A stretch of 21,134 nt of DNA from CAZONU01 sp965370045 (GTDB taxonomy: Bacteria; Planctomycetota; SZUA-567; JAKLDR01): contig CBDUSI010000079.1 in NCBI GenBank assembly GCA_965370045.1, positions 1-21,134 on the forward strand, in the 5' to 3' direction. The notes under the pieces were generated by a model that was given only the letters and a program-made list of their open reading frames with translations, was not told the DNA's origin and did not search any database. The translations under genes were made by a program, and so were the position numbers. Each line of letters starts with the position of its first letter. Position 1 is the stretch's first letter. Below, one piece after another: positions 1 through 7,587 of the stretch.

Positions 1-45
1 AATCTGAACCATTCTGGCTCCAATCACGGCCGCCCCATTTTTCAA
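1..45 (-). CDS. possible start of a further gene in the minus-strand train (partial)
   Basis: Downstream of the membrane coiled-coil gene an open minus-strand frame starts at a TTG (45) and runs off the window edge, reading LKNGAAVIGARMVQI. The 7-nt gap to the preceding stop fits the tight spacing of this operon. The Shine-Dalgarno is poor (AGG only). Fifteen residues are too few to identify a product, and the frame could be open by chance. Confidence 0.2.
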   Translation of the reverse strand, partial: MKNGAAVIGARMVQI

Positions 46-52
46 CGGCCTG

Positions 53-682
53 CTACGCCCCTTCTTCTCCGCCGGCCGCCTTGCGCAGCGAGAGGACCAG
101 CTCGATCTCGCCCCGCTGGTAGGCGGTCTGCTCTGCTATTTCTAGGACGGATAAACCCTGGTCGGCGAGACTGTAAATATGTGCGTGATGCTCCAGGGTC
201 TCCCGGGCCTTGCTCTCCGGAGGAGGCCCGGCCGGCGCGGCCGGCGCGGCCTCATCGTCCGCGGGCGGCGGCCCCTGGCCGCCGCCGTCGGCACCCCCCA
301 GTCGGGCGATGCGCTCGTCGGCGTCGCGGATCAGCCGGTCCAGGGCCCGCATCCTGGTGTCCAGCATCGCGGATATCTCGCGGGCTACCTCTTCAAGGTC
401 CACGGCCATGCGCTCCAGGGACTCGCGCATCACCTGCTGGCTGGCCCCCGAACGCGGGCGCCGGTCCAGCTGGGCCAGGTCCTTGTTGCGCTTCTTCATC
501 CGCAGGCTGAGGAACACGATCACGGTCAGCCCGACAATGACCACCGCCGGGCCCAGGAACCCGTCCATGAACTTGCCCCAGGCCCACTGGTCGCCGCTGG
601 TCTTGCCGATGACCGCCCCGGTCTCGGCCGCCGCCGAGGCCAGCAGCGCCGCCAGCCCCAGCGCGGCGCGCGCGAGAATCAC
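53..682 (-). CDS. membrane-anchored coiled-coil protein with C-terminal HTH-like segment
   Basis: A 209-residue protein that I cannot name. Residues 1-20 form a hydrophobic, signal-like N-terminus. A second hydrophobic stretch at about 43-60 is followed by basic RMKKRNK, which suggests a membrane anchor with a cytoplasmic C-terminal part. Residues about 78-128 are charged and helical, probably coiled coil. An Ala/Pro-rich linker covers about 130-157. The last 45 residues (IYSLADQGLSVLEIAEQT, then GEIELVLSLRK) look like the short helix-turn-helix-type tail of DUF2802/DUF6115-like proteins; that is an inference from pattern only. The start is a GTG whose GTGA overlaps the upstream gene's stop by 4 nt, so translation is probably coupled. 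Confidence 0.75.
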   Translation of the reverse strand: MILARAALGLAALLASAAAETGAVIGKTSGDQWAWGKFMDGFLGPAVVIVGLTVIVFLSLRMKKRNKDLAQLDRRPRSGASQQVMRESLERMAVDLEEVAREISAMLDTRMRALDRLIRDADERIARLGGADGGGQGPPPADDEAAPAAPAGPPPESKARETLEHHAHIYSLADQGLSVLEIAEQTAYQRGEIELVLSLRKAAGGEEGA

Positions 683-2376
683 ACCATCCTCCTGAGCGCC
701 TCGTGGGCGTAGATGCCCCAGAGGCTGTTGGGAGACAGGCGCACCGCGTCGCGGAAGGCCCTGCGGGCCGCTCCGGTCAGGTGCTTCCTGCGGCAGAGCA
801 CGCCCAGGCTGTAGAGGGTCCGGCCGCTCTCCGGGGAGAGCTTGACCGCCTTTTCCATGTTGCGGATGGCCTCCTCGATGCGCTCGCTCTGCCAGAGCAG
901 CACCGCCAGGCGGTAGGCCTCCTCCCCGCTGTAACTGCCGGTGCGCACCAGGTTGGCCAGGCGCTTGATCTCCTCCTGGCGCTCACCGACCGAGAGGCGC
1001 GCCATATCGTGGGGCACGATCGGGCCGCCGGGCGGCGGTCCGATGCGCTCGATGAACAGCTTGTGGCTCTTCTCGCTCAGCGCGTCGCGCTTGCCACGCC
1101 CGGCGCGCAGCACCCAGTTGCGGTAGTCGGTCAGGAACTGCGTGCGGAATTCGGAACCGTACATCTTCCGGTAGCTTGAGGCGATCTTCCCGGAGCCGCC
1201 GCGGGCGTCGTTCAGCAGGCGGAAGTTGGCCACCGCGTTGACCACCGCCTCCTCGACGCCGCGCGCGGGCGAGAGGGCCACGATCAGCGAGTTGCGGTCC
1301 CACTCGAAGAAGCCGCTGCCGGTGAAGGGGGCGATGAGCACCTCGTGGCTCAGGCCGATGCGCGGGTCGACCTCGCGGACCAGGTCGAGCACCTCGGCGA
1401 CGACCTGCTTGGTAGTGCGGGTCACGTCGTTCAAGAGCACCGAGCAGGCGTGGTCCACGTTGCCCTCGCGCGAGCCGATGCGCAGCAGCGAGCGCAGCAG
1501 GCGCAGCTCCCTCTTCAGGAAGGTCTCGGCCTCCGCGCGGGTGGCCGGCGCCTCCGGGCGGCTCGCCAGGGGGATCTCCGCGGTGGCCTCCGCGCCGGAC
1601 AGGCCCCGCTTGGCATGCACCAGGCTCTTGCGGAAGATAGCCATGCGCAGGTTGCCGATGGCCTCCAGGTACTTGAGGTCCTCCTCGTCCTCGGTGTGCT
1701 CGCGGGCCTGCTGCAGCACGCGCATGACCACGTGGTCGTAGCGCCCGGCCTGGCGCCCGCCGGAGGCGTCGGGCTCGCCGCCCTCCTGCTTGGCGCGGTG
1801 GTCCTCCAGGGCCTGGGCCAGGAGCAGCTCCTCGACGCGGTCGTCCACCCCGCCGCGGCCGATGGCCTTGGCCAGGTCCGGCTTTATGCCTGGCAGCTTC
1901 TCGAATATCCCGGCCACGCGGGCGTAGAGCTCGTTGCGCTGCTCGCGGGCGGTGCCCAGCTCGACGTCCTCCTTAGCGGCGGCCTTGAGCAGCATGCTCT
2001 CGGAGACCCGCTCGTCGGGCAGAGTGCGGGTCGCCAGGAAGGAGCGATAGCGCTCGCCCAGCCACTCGGTGAGGTAGTGGACGCCCTCCGGGCCGGGGGC
2101 ACCCAGCTCGGCGCCCAGCCGCTCCAGGAAGTCGCGCCCGGCGCGGTGCACCAGATCGACGTCCAGCAGGCCGGCGTCCAGGAGCAGCTTGTCGGGACCG
2201 GCGAAGGAGAGCTCCTCGCCGTCGGCCGGCAGGGCCCCCGGCAGCGACTCGGCGGCGCGCTTCCAGAAGTACGCGTCGAGCTTGCCGATCAGTTCCCCGT
2301 AGCGTTTGGACTCGCCGCCGGACTCGCGCAGCTGGGTCAGCTCCGCGCAGACCTGGTCGATTGACTCGGGGCTCAT
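679..2376 (-). CDS. TPR-repeat protein of unknown function
   Basis: A 565-residue soluble protein. No catalytic motif is recognised in the first 450 residues, which are mostly charged and helical. The last 90 or so residues contain two to three tetratricopeptide-like repeats (for example EAYRLAVLLWQSERIEEAIRN, then SGRTLYSLGVLCRRKHLTGAA), so protein-protein contact is likely. A central part around FTGSGFFEWDRNSLIVAL could be a folded domain of its own. The start ATG overlaps the rsmD stop as ATGA and has a good Shine-Dalgarno (GGAGG, 7 nt away). Its position between rsmD and a membrane coiled-coil protein in a housekeeping operon gives no specific function. Confidence 0.8.
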   Translation of the reverse strand: MSPESIDQVCAELTQLRESGGESKRYGELIGKLDAYFWKRAAESLPGALPADGEELSFAGPDKLLLDAGLLDVDLVHRAGRDFLERLGAELGAPGPEGVHYLTEWLGERYRSFLATRTLPDERVSESMLLKAAAKEDVELGTAREQRNELYARVAGIFEKLPGIKPDLAKAIGRGGVDDRVEELLLAQALEDHRAKQEGGEPDASGGRQAGRYDHVVMRVLQQAREHTEDEEDLKYLEAIGNLRMAIFRKSLVHAKRGLSGAEATAEIPLASRPEAPATRAEAETFLKRELRLLRSLLRIGSREGNVDHACSVLLNDVTRTTKQVVAEVLDLVREVDPRIGLSHEVLIAPFTGSGFFEWDRNSLIVALSPARGVEEAVVNAVANFRLLNDARGGSGKIASSYRKMYGSEFRTQFLTDYRNWVLRAGRGKRDALSEKSHKLFIERIGPPPGGPIVPHDMARLSVGERQEEIKRLANLVRTGSYSGEEAYRLAVLLWQSERIEEAIRNMEKAVKLSPESGRTLYSLGVLCRRKHLTGAARRAFRDAVRLSPNSLWGIYAHEALRRMV

Positions 2377-2966
2377 GCGCCTTCCTCCGGGGAGGGCGCG
2401 GCCCGCGCGGACAGGAAGACCAGCACGCTGCGGCCGTACTGGCGCTCGTCGACGGCGGTCAGCGCGGCGGGCAGTTCCTGGGGGTGCCAGCTGCCGCGCT
2501 CCAGGCGCCAGACCGCCAGTCCCCCGGGCGCGAGGAGCCCGACGGCGGCCACCAGCTCGCGGGCCAGTCCCGCGCGTCCCGACTCAGTCTTGCCGGCCGC
2601 GAACGGCGGGTCGAAGAAAACCAGGTCGAAGGCCGCCTCGCGCGCGGCCAGGGTCTTGACGGCCAGCACAGAGGGCGTGGCGAGCACCTCGCCACCGGCC
2701 AGGCGTGAACGCTCCAGATTTTCCTCGATGAGCCGGGCCGCCGCGCGGTCCTTCTCCACGAAGACGCAGGCCTGCGCCCCGCGGCTGAGGGCCTCCAGGC
2801 CCAGGGAGCCCGTGCCGGCGTAGAGGTCCAGGACCCGCGCCCCGGCCAGGCGCGGCAGCAGTATGTTGAAGAGCGCCCCGCGGCTGCGGCCGTCCATGGG
2901 CCGGGTGGAGCAGCCCGCGGGCGAGTGCAGGGCGAGTCCCTTGGCCTGGCCGGCTATTATGCGCAT
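2373..2966 (-). CDS. rsmD: 16S rRNA (guanine(966)-N(2))-methyltransferase RsmD
   Basis: A 197-residue class I SAM-dependent methyltransferase of RsmD type, which methylates G966 of 16S rRNA in the small subunit. The N-terminus MRIIAGQAKG and the segment RPMDGRSRGALFNIL (about 22-36) are family signatures. SAM motif I is VLDLYAGTGSLGLEAL (45-60). The catalytic motif is FFDPPF (117-122), the N/DPPY-type site used by N2-guanine methyltransferases. The length is normal for the family. The gene lies 15 nt after the rpoN stop and overlaps the next gene by 4 nt (ATGA). The last residues are Ala/Pro/Glu-rich and probably disordered. Confidence 0.95.
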   Translation of the reverse strand: MRIIAGQAKGLALHSPAGCSTRPMDGRSRGALFNILLPRLAGARVLDLYAGTGSLGLEALSRGAQACVFVEKDRAAARLIEENLERSRLAGGEVLATPSVLAVKTLAAREAAFDLVFFDPPFAAGKTESGRAGLARELVAAVGLLAPGGLAVWRLERGSWHPQELPAALTAVDERQYGRSVLVFLSARAAPSPEEGA

Positions 2967-2981
2967 GGGCTTCGACGTTCC

Positions 2982-4589
2982 TCAGTACTTCTTCCGCTGG
3001 CGGCTGCCGGCGATGCCCATCCGGTCGCGGTACTTGGCCACCGTGCGCCGCGCCACGGCCAGTCCCGCGGCGCGCAGTCCGGCGACTATCTGCTGGTCGG
3101 TGAGCGGCGAGGTGTGGTCCTCCGCGTCGACCATCTCCTTGATGCGAGCCATCACCGCCGGGGCGCTCTCGGCGTCGCCGTCGGCGGTGCGGTAGCCGCC
3201 GACGATGAAGTAGCGCAGGGGGAAGACCCCCTGGGGAGTCTGGATGTACTTGTCGGTCATCGCCCGGCTGACCGTGGAGACGTGCAGGCCCAGGTGGTCG
3301 GCCACCTCCTGCATGGGCAGGGGCTTGAGGTGCTGGACGCCCTTGTCCACGAAGTCGCGCTGGAGGTCGACCACCTCCCGGGCGATGCGCAGCAGGGTGC
3401 TCTTGCGCTGGTTGATGGCCTCGATCAGCCAGCGGGCGGAGCGCATCTTCTCCTGGACGTACTCGCGGAGCTGCTTGTCCTTCTTGCGCTCGCGGAGCAT
3501 CTCCAGGTAGGTCGGCGAAACCCTCAGGCGCGGCAGGCCCCAGTCGTTGAGGCATACCTCGAAGCGGCCGTCGACCTCCTCGACCACCAGGTCCGGGTGG
3601 ACGTAGTGCGCGGCGCCCCCCCCGAAGAGCGCCCCCGGCCGGGGGTTCATGGTGGCGATGATCTCGATGGCCTCCTTGACCAGGTCCATGTCCACGCCCA
3701 TCTCCTTGGCGATCTTGGGCAGGCGGTTCTGGACCAGGTCGTCGAAGTGCCTCTCGACCAGGCGCTGCTCGAAGGAGGTGTCGCCCGGCGAGCGCCTGAG
3801 TTGGAGGAGGATGCACTCGGATGTATCGCGCGCGCCGATGCCCGCGGGGTCCAGGCTCTGGACCAGATCGAGGGCATCGGCGGCCTCCTCGGCCGTCGGC
3901 GGCGGCTCGATGGGCGGGGGCAGCTCCTCCTCGGCGGCCGGCGCGGCGACGGCGGGGGCCTCCGCTTCGAGCGCGGGCGCGGGCGCGGCCTCCTCCAGGC
4001 CGATCATGGTCGGTTCCGAGGCGGGGGCGGGGGCGGGGGCGACCCCGACTTCCTCCAGGCCGATCATGGGCGGCTCGGAGCGCAGCTCCGGAGGCTTGAA
4101 TACCTCCTCCAGGGGCAGGCGCAGGAGGCCGGCGGGGTCCAGGTTGTAGACGATCAGCTCGGCCAGGTCCTTGAGGCGCGGGGACTCCTCCAGCATGTGC
4201 AGCTGCTCGGCGAGGTAGTCGCGCAGCGACGGCCCGGGCGCGGCGGTGTTCTGCATGGCCTCGTACTTGGGGTCCTCGTCGCCGGCCCGCGGCCGGTAGC
4301 TCGACCCCAGGCTCTCGGTCCACTCCTCCTGCAGGTCGGAGAGCTGTTCCTCGAAGGCCCGCTCGGCGGTGTCGTCGATGCCGCTGTCCTCGGTGGTGTC
4401 GGCGACGACGGTCTCGACGGACTCCTCGATCTCCAGGGCGGGGTTCTCCTCCAGCTCCTGCTCCACGCGCTCCTGCAGGGCCAGCAACGGCAACTGCAAG
4501 AGTTCGATGGACTGGATCATCTGGGTGGTCATCTGGAGCTTGAGCTCCATGCGCTGCGACAGATGAAGGGACTGCTGCATGCCTGGCAC
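2982..4589 (-). CDS. rpoN: RNA polymerase sigma-54 factor RpoN
   Basis: Sigma-54 directs core RNA polymerase to -24/-12 promoters and needs AAA+ activators. Region I is clear (SLHLSQRMELKLQMT, then QSIELLQLPLLAL). The core-binding part carries LDPAGIGARDTSECILLQLRR. The HTH segment is MQEVADHLGLHVSTVSRAMTDKYIQTPQG. The RpoN box ARRTVAKYRD lies 23 residues from the C-terminus. An unusual Ala/Pro/Glu-rich insert sits between the acidic/N-core part and LDPAGIGARD and contains a 20-residue tandem repeat. Start choice: GTG at 4589 has GGAGAAG well placed (5-nt gap) and overlaps the recR stop by 1 nt (TAGTG). The conventional-looking ATG at 4580 (MQQSLHLSQ) is also possible but 14 nt from that Shine-Dalgarno. 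About 532-535 residues. Confidence 0.95.
   Translation of the reverse strand: MPGMQQSLHLSQRMELKLQMTTQMIQSIELLQLPLLALQERVEQELEENPALEIEESVETVVADTTEDSGIDDTAERAFEEQLSDLQEEWTESLGSSYRPRAGDEDPKYEAMQNTAAPGPSLRDYLAEQLHMLEESPRLKDLAELIVYNLDPAGLLRLPLEEVFKPPELRSEPPMIGLEEVGVAPAPAPASEPTMIGLEEAAPAPALEAEAPAVAAPAAEEELPPPIEPPPTAEEAADALDLVQSLDPAGIGARDTSECILLQLRRSPGDTSFEQRLVERHFDDLVQNRLPKIAKEMGVDMDLVKEAIEIIATMNPRPGALFGGGAAHYVHPDLVVEEVDGRFEVCLNDWGLPRLRVSPTYLEMLRERKKDKQLREYVQEKMRSARWLIEAINQRKSTLLRIAREVVDLQRDFVDKGVQHLKPLPMQEVADHLGLHVSTVSRAMTDKYIQTPQGVFPLRYFIVGGYRTADGDAESAPAVMARIKEMVDAEDHTSPLTDQQIVAGLRAAGLAVARRTVAKYRDRMGIAGSRQRKKY
3991..4080 (-). repeat. 60-bp tandem repeat (1.5 copies) inside rpoN
   Basis: Two 30-bp segments, 3991-4020 and 4051-4080, are nearly identical and start exactly 60 bp apart, so the repeat unit is 20 codons. 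Each encodes (S)EPxMIGLEE, followed by an Ala/Pro run. The repeat lies in the low-complexity insert of the sigma-54 gene and keeps frame. It probably arose by slippage or unequal recombination in GC-rich coding DNA. Confidence 0.85.
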
Positions 4590-5206
4590 TATTTCTTCTC
4601 CACGGTCAGGGGGCGCCGGCCAGCCAGGGCCTCGCCCAGGCTGTCCCGCCCGGCCAGCTCGATCTGCCCGCCGGCGGACAGGCCCCGGGCCAGTCGGCTG
4701 ACCTTCACCTTGGCCTTCTTGGCCAACACCTCGGCCACATAGGCAGCGGTGCCATCGCCCTCCAGGTCCGGGTTGGTGGCCAGGATGACCTCCGCCACCT
4801 CCTCGCCGGCCGCGCGAGCCACCAGTTCCCCGATGCGCAGGTCGTCGGGATCCGCGCCGGACATCGGCGAGAGCCGCCCGCCGAGCACGTGATACAGTCC
4901 CCGGTAGCCGCCGGTGTCCTCCAGGGCCACCAGGTCGCGCATGGTCTCCACCACGCAGATGGTCGAGCGCTCCCGCGCGGGGTCCGAGCAGAAGGCGCAA
5001 AGCTCCTCGGCGGTGATGGCCCCGCAGGCCTTGCAGGGCCGGGTCTTCTTCTTGAGATCGCGCACCGCCATGGCCAGGCCCATGGCCTCGGACTCCCCGG
5101 CGGCGAGCAGGTGGTAGGCCATCCGCTCGGCGGAGCGCCGCCCGATGCCCGGCAGCTTGCCGAGCTCGACGATCACCCTCTCGAGCGGCTCAACCGGCGA
5201 CTTCAC
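4589..5206 (-). CDS. recR: recombination mediator protein RecR
   Basis: RecR acts with RecF/RecO to load RecA on gapped DNA. This 205-residue protein has the usual length and order. It has a helix-hairpin-helix (about 11-34, LGKLPGIGRRSAERMAYHLL). A C4 zinc finger has Cys58, 61, 70 and 73. A TOPRIM domain follows, starting at STICVVETMRDL and including ATNPDLEGDGTAAYVA. The start is GTG at 5206, preceded by GGGGAG 3 nt away. The stop overlaps the rpoN GTG by one base. The gene is 10 nt downstream of ebfC, the standard partner order dnaX-ebfC-recR. Confidence 0.97.
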   Translation of the reverse strand: MKSPVEPLERVIVELGKLPGIGRRSAERMAYHLLAAGESEAMGLAMAVRDLKKKTRPCKACGAITAEELCAFCSDPARERSTICVVETMRDLVALEDTGGYRGLYHVLGGRLSPMSGADPDDLRIGELVARAAGEEVAEVILATNPDLEGDGTAAYVAEVLAKKAKVKVSRLARGLSAGGQIELAGRDSLGEALAGRRPLTVEKK

Positions 5207-5216
5207 GCGCTCCCCT

Positions 5217-5564
5217 TCACATCCCCGGAAGGCCCAGGCTGCCGGCCATGCCCGGGGGAATTATCCCGCCCAGGGCCTTCTGGGTCTCCTGTGCGGCCAG
5301 CTCCTTGACCTTGGTCAGCGCGGCGTTGGCTGCGGCGGCCACCAGGTCCTCGAGCATCTCCCGGTCGTCGCCCTGCATAACCTCCGGATCGATCTTCACG
5401 TTAAGCAGTTGCCCGGTGCCGGTGGCGGTCACCGTTACCAGGCCTCCGCCGGCCGCGCCCTCCACGGTCTTCTCGGCCAGCTGGGCCTGTAGCTCCTTGA
5501 GCTTGGCGGGAATCTGGGTCAGCTTGCCGAGGCTGCCCAGGGCTCCGAAACCGGGTAGGCTCAT
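5217..5564 (-). CDS. ebfC: nucleoid-associated protein, YbaB/EbfC family
   Basis: A 115-residue YbaB/EbfC protein, a small dimeric DNA-binding protein conserved between dnaX and recR. Family features: an N-terminal helix (LGKLTQIPAKLKELQAQLAEKTVEG), a short strand region (GLVTVTATGTGQLLNVKIDPEV), a C-terminal helix (DREMLEDLVAAAANAALTKVKELAAQE), then a Gly/Met/Pro-rich tail ending MAGSLGLPGM. The start ATG at 5564 forms a 4-nt ATGA overlap with the dnaX stop. A longer in-frame extension upstream lies entirely inside dnaX and was not used. Confidence 0.93.
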   Translation of the reverse strand: MSLPGFGALGSLGKLTQIPAKLKELQAQLAEKTVEGAAGGGLVTVTATGTGQLLNVKIDPEVMQGDDREMLEDLVAAAANAALTKVKELAAQETQKALGGIIPPGMAGSLGLPGM

Positions 5565-7261
5565 GGTTTGCGCTTCCTTACGTTGACCACGCGACCGTCG
5601 AACTTGCTCATCAGCTTCTTGACCGCCGGCTCGCCGGCGGCGCGGTTGACGTCGCTCTTGCGTCCACCCGCCGGCTTGCCCTTGGCTCCCCCCGCGGCCT
5701 TGGCGAAGGCCACCTTGAGCGGCCGGCCGAAGGCCTGCGCGGCGGCGGCCTCCAGCACCTTGCGCTTCTCGAGGGTCTCCAACTGCTCGCGTTGGAAGGA
5801 CCCGCTGGCGCCGGCTTCCAGCACCAGGCGCCCGTGGTCGACCGAAACCGGTCGGAAGGCCTCCAGCAGGGCGTTGACCGACGCGTGGCTCCCGGCCAGC
5901 CCGGCGCGCATGGCGCTCCACCCGGCGGCCAGGTTCTTGGGAGGCCCGCCCGGAGCCGGGGACGGCGGCGGCGGTGGCGGCGCGGAGCTCTCCTGCGCTG
6001 AGAAGGGCGAGATATCCTCCCCGGGCGGCGGGCGGCGCGAGCTCCGGGGCTTGGGGTCGGGAGCCGGGCGCGCGGGCTGGGAAACGGGCCCCGGACGCGG
6101 AACCGGCGCCGCCGCCGGCGCCGCGTCCAGGCGCGCGACCAGCTCGCGCAGGTCGAGGAGGTCGGGCAACTCGGCCAGGCGCACCAGGGCCAGCTCCAGG
6201 ACGATGCGCGGCTCGGGGCTGTTGCGGCACGCGCGCCGGGCCTCGGCCAGCACCGAACTCATCCTTACCAGGTTCTCCGTGCCGCTGCGCGCGGCCTCGG
6301 CGGCCAGCTCCTCGGCGAGGTGCGCGTACTCCCCGGAGACCAGGGCGCCCTCTTTCCCGCCGACCGCCACCAGCAGCGCCCCGCGCAGCCGGTCAGCCAG
6401 CGCGGAGGCCACCTCGTCGAGTTCCGCGCCGGCGTCCAGGCACTCGGCCAGGACGAGTAGCGCGTCGCCGGGCCGGCCATCGCCAATCGCCGCGAAGAGC
6501 TTGCCGATCTGCGCGTCGGAGACCGCCCCGACCATCTCCAGGACATCGGCCAGGGCGATCTTCTTCCTTCCCCGAAAGGAGACCAGCTGGTCGAGCAGCC
6601 CCTCGGCGTCGCGCAGCCCGCCGCGCGCCCGGCGGGCGATGGCCGCCAGGGCCGCGGGCTCAGCCTTGAGCTTCTCGCTCTTGGCGATCTGCTCCAGGCG
6701 CTTGAGGCAGTCGGCGGTCAGTATCCGCCGGAAGTCGAAGCGCTGGCAGCGGGAGAGCACCGTGTCCGGCAGGCGCTCCGGCTCGGTGGTGGCAAAGATG
6801 AACTTGACGTGCTCGGGCGGCTCCTCCAGAACCTTGAGCAGCGCGTTGAAGGCCGAGCGGCTCATCATGTGCACTTCGTCGATGATGTATACTTTGAAGC
6901 GGTCGCGCGCCGAGGCGTACAGCACCCCCTCCTTGAGCACGCGCACGTCGTCCACGCCGGTGTGGCTGGCGGCGTCCATCTCCACCACGTCCAGAGAGCG
7001 GCCCTCGGCTATCTCCACGCAGGAGTCGCACCGGCCGCAGGGGTCAGTGGTGGGGCCCTTCGACTTCTGGCAGTTGAGAGCCTTGGCCAGGATGCGGGCC
7101 ATGGAAGTCTTGCCCACCCCGCGCGGCCCGCTGAAGAGGTAGGCGTGGGCCAGCCGTCCGGCGGAGACCGCGTTGCGCAGCGTGGCCGAGACGTGGTCCT
7201 GACCGACCACCTGGTCGAAGGTCTGCGGGCGGAAGCGCCGGGCCAGAACTACGTAACTCAA
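5561..7261 (-). CDS. dnaX: DNA polymerase III subunit gamma/tau
   Basis: The clamp-loader ATPase of the replicative polymerase. Counting from the TTG start (566 residues), Walker A GPRGVGKT is 45-52. A zinc module uses Cys64, 75, 78 and 81. Walker B and the DExx box read VYIIDEVHMMS. The SRC arginine-finger motif is LSRCQRFDF. The collar domain (DVLEMVGAVSDAQIGKL onward) is followed by a long Pro/Ser-rich linker and a C-terminal tau-like segment. TTG at 7261 was chosen because it gives the canonical N-terminus SYVVLARRFRPQTFDQVVGQ and has AGGGGA 5 nt upstream. In-frame sequence further upstream would run through the SRP RNA gene and is not coding. No A-rich slippery heptamer for gamma formation was noticed. 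Confidence 0.96.
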   Translation of the reverse strand: MSYVVLARRFRPQTFDQVVGQDHVSATLRNAVSAGRLAHAYLFSGPRGVGKTSMARILAKALNCQKSKGPTTDPCGRCDSCVEIAEGRSLDVVEMDAASHTGVDDVRVLKEGVLYASARDRFKVYIIDEVHMMSRSAFNALLKVLEEPPEHVKFIFATTEPERLPDTVLSRCQRFDFRRILTADCLKRLEQIAKSEKLKAEPAALAAIARRARGGLRDAEGLLDQLVSFRGRKKIALADVLEMVGAVSDAQIGKLFAAIGDGRPGDALLVLAECLDAGAELDEVASALADRLRGALLVAVGGKEGALVSGEYAHLAEELAAEAARSGTENLVRMSSVLAEARRACRNSPEPRIVLELALVRLAELPDLLDLRELVARLDAAPAAAPVPRPGPVSQPARPAPDPKPRSSRRPPPGEDISPFSAQESSAPPPPPPSPAPGGPPKNLAAGWSAMRAGLAGSHASVNALLEAFRPVSVDHGRLVLEAGASGSFQREQLETLEKRKVLEAAAAQAFGRPLKVAFAKAAGGAKGKPAGGRKSDVNRAAGEPAVKKLMSKFDGRVVNVRKRKP

Positions 7262-7305
7262 GGCTTTCCCCTGCTTACCTCTCCCGTCGGGGCGGCCGGG
7301 AGGCC

Positions 7306-7422
7306 GGGGCTCGGACCAGGACACCCACCGCACACGGGGAATCCGCTTATGGCTGCTCCTTCCGGCCTGACCAGGTTCGCAGCCCCCGTTGCATGGGGCC
7401 CAGCCACGAACACCCGACCCCC
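7306..7422 (-). ncRNA. ffs: bacterial signal recognition particle RNA (4.5S type)
   Basis: On the minus strand the sequence contains the conserved domain IV of small SRP RNA: CCTGGTCAGG, then CCGGAAGGAGCAGCC, followed by ATAAGCGGA. Upstream is CCCCATGCAACGGGGG CTGCGAA, also typical. The ends pair: GGGG-TCGG at 7416-7422 with CCGA-CCCC at 7306-7313. This gives about 115 nt, the E. coli 4.5S size. It binds Ffh for co-translational membrane targeting. It lies about 45 bp upstream of dnaX, a widespread arrangement. The exact 5' end is inferred from pairing. Confidence 0.93.
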
Positions 7423-7468
7423 TGTGCCGCCCCGCGCGGGGTCCGGATATTCTAACTGTTCCCAATGG

Positions 7469-7497
7469 AATGTAGCCGCCGGCAGGAGCAAAGTCAA
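7469..7497 (-). promoter_or_regulatory. sigma-70-type promoter of the SRP RNA-dnaX train
   Basis: The minus strand reads TTGACT (7492-7497), a 17-bp spacer and TACATT (7469-7474). The predicted transcription start is near 7462, about 40 nt before the mature SRP RNA 5' end. The leader contains the 12-bp palindrome CCCCGCGCGGGG (7430-7441). 5' processing of the SRP precursor would be needed. No strong terminator was seen before dnaX, so this promoter may serve the whole gene train. Confidence 0.6.
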
Positions 7498-7549
7498 GGC
7501 CGCCCCCCGCAACCGGGCACGCCAGTTGCTAGTCCCCTAACTGCCGGCC

Positions 7550-7577
7550 TTGCGCTGGGCGGCCGGCTTCGTATAAT
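7550..7577 (+). promoter_or_regulatory. promoter of the ABC transporter operon, giving a near-leaderless mRNA
   Basis: TTGCGC (7550-7555), a 16-bp spacer and a consensus TATAAT (7572-7577). The start site should fall at about 7583-7586, only 2-5 nt before the ATG at 7588. The bases before the ATG (CCCCTCCATA) hold no Shine-Dalgarno, which fits a leaderless transcript. Confidence 0.65.
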
Positions 7578-7587
7578 CCCCTCCATA

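Noticed and set aside
2925..4742. A long plus-strand open frame opposite rpoN and rsmD.
   Set aside because: It mirrors the codon bias of the real minus-strand genes in GC-rich DNA, shows no family motif, and the antisense genes are certain.
5561..7261. Programmed frameshift in dnaX producing a gamma subunit.
   Set aside because: No A-rich slippery heptamer with a following stem was noticed near the Pro-rich linker.
7281..7302. Hairpin CTCCCG/CGGGAG between the SRP RNA and dnaX as a terminator.
   Set aside because: No U-run follows on the minus strand, and the loop is large; transcription probably reads through, at most with pausing.
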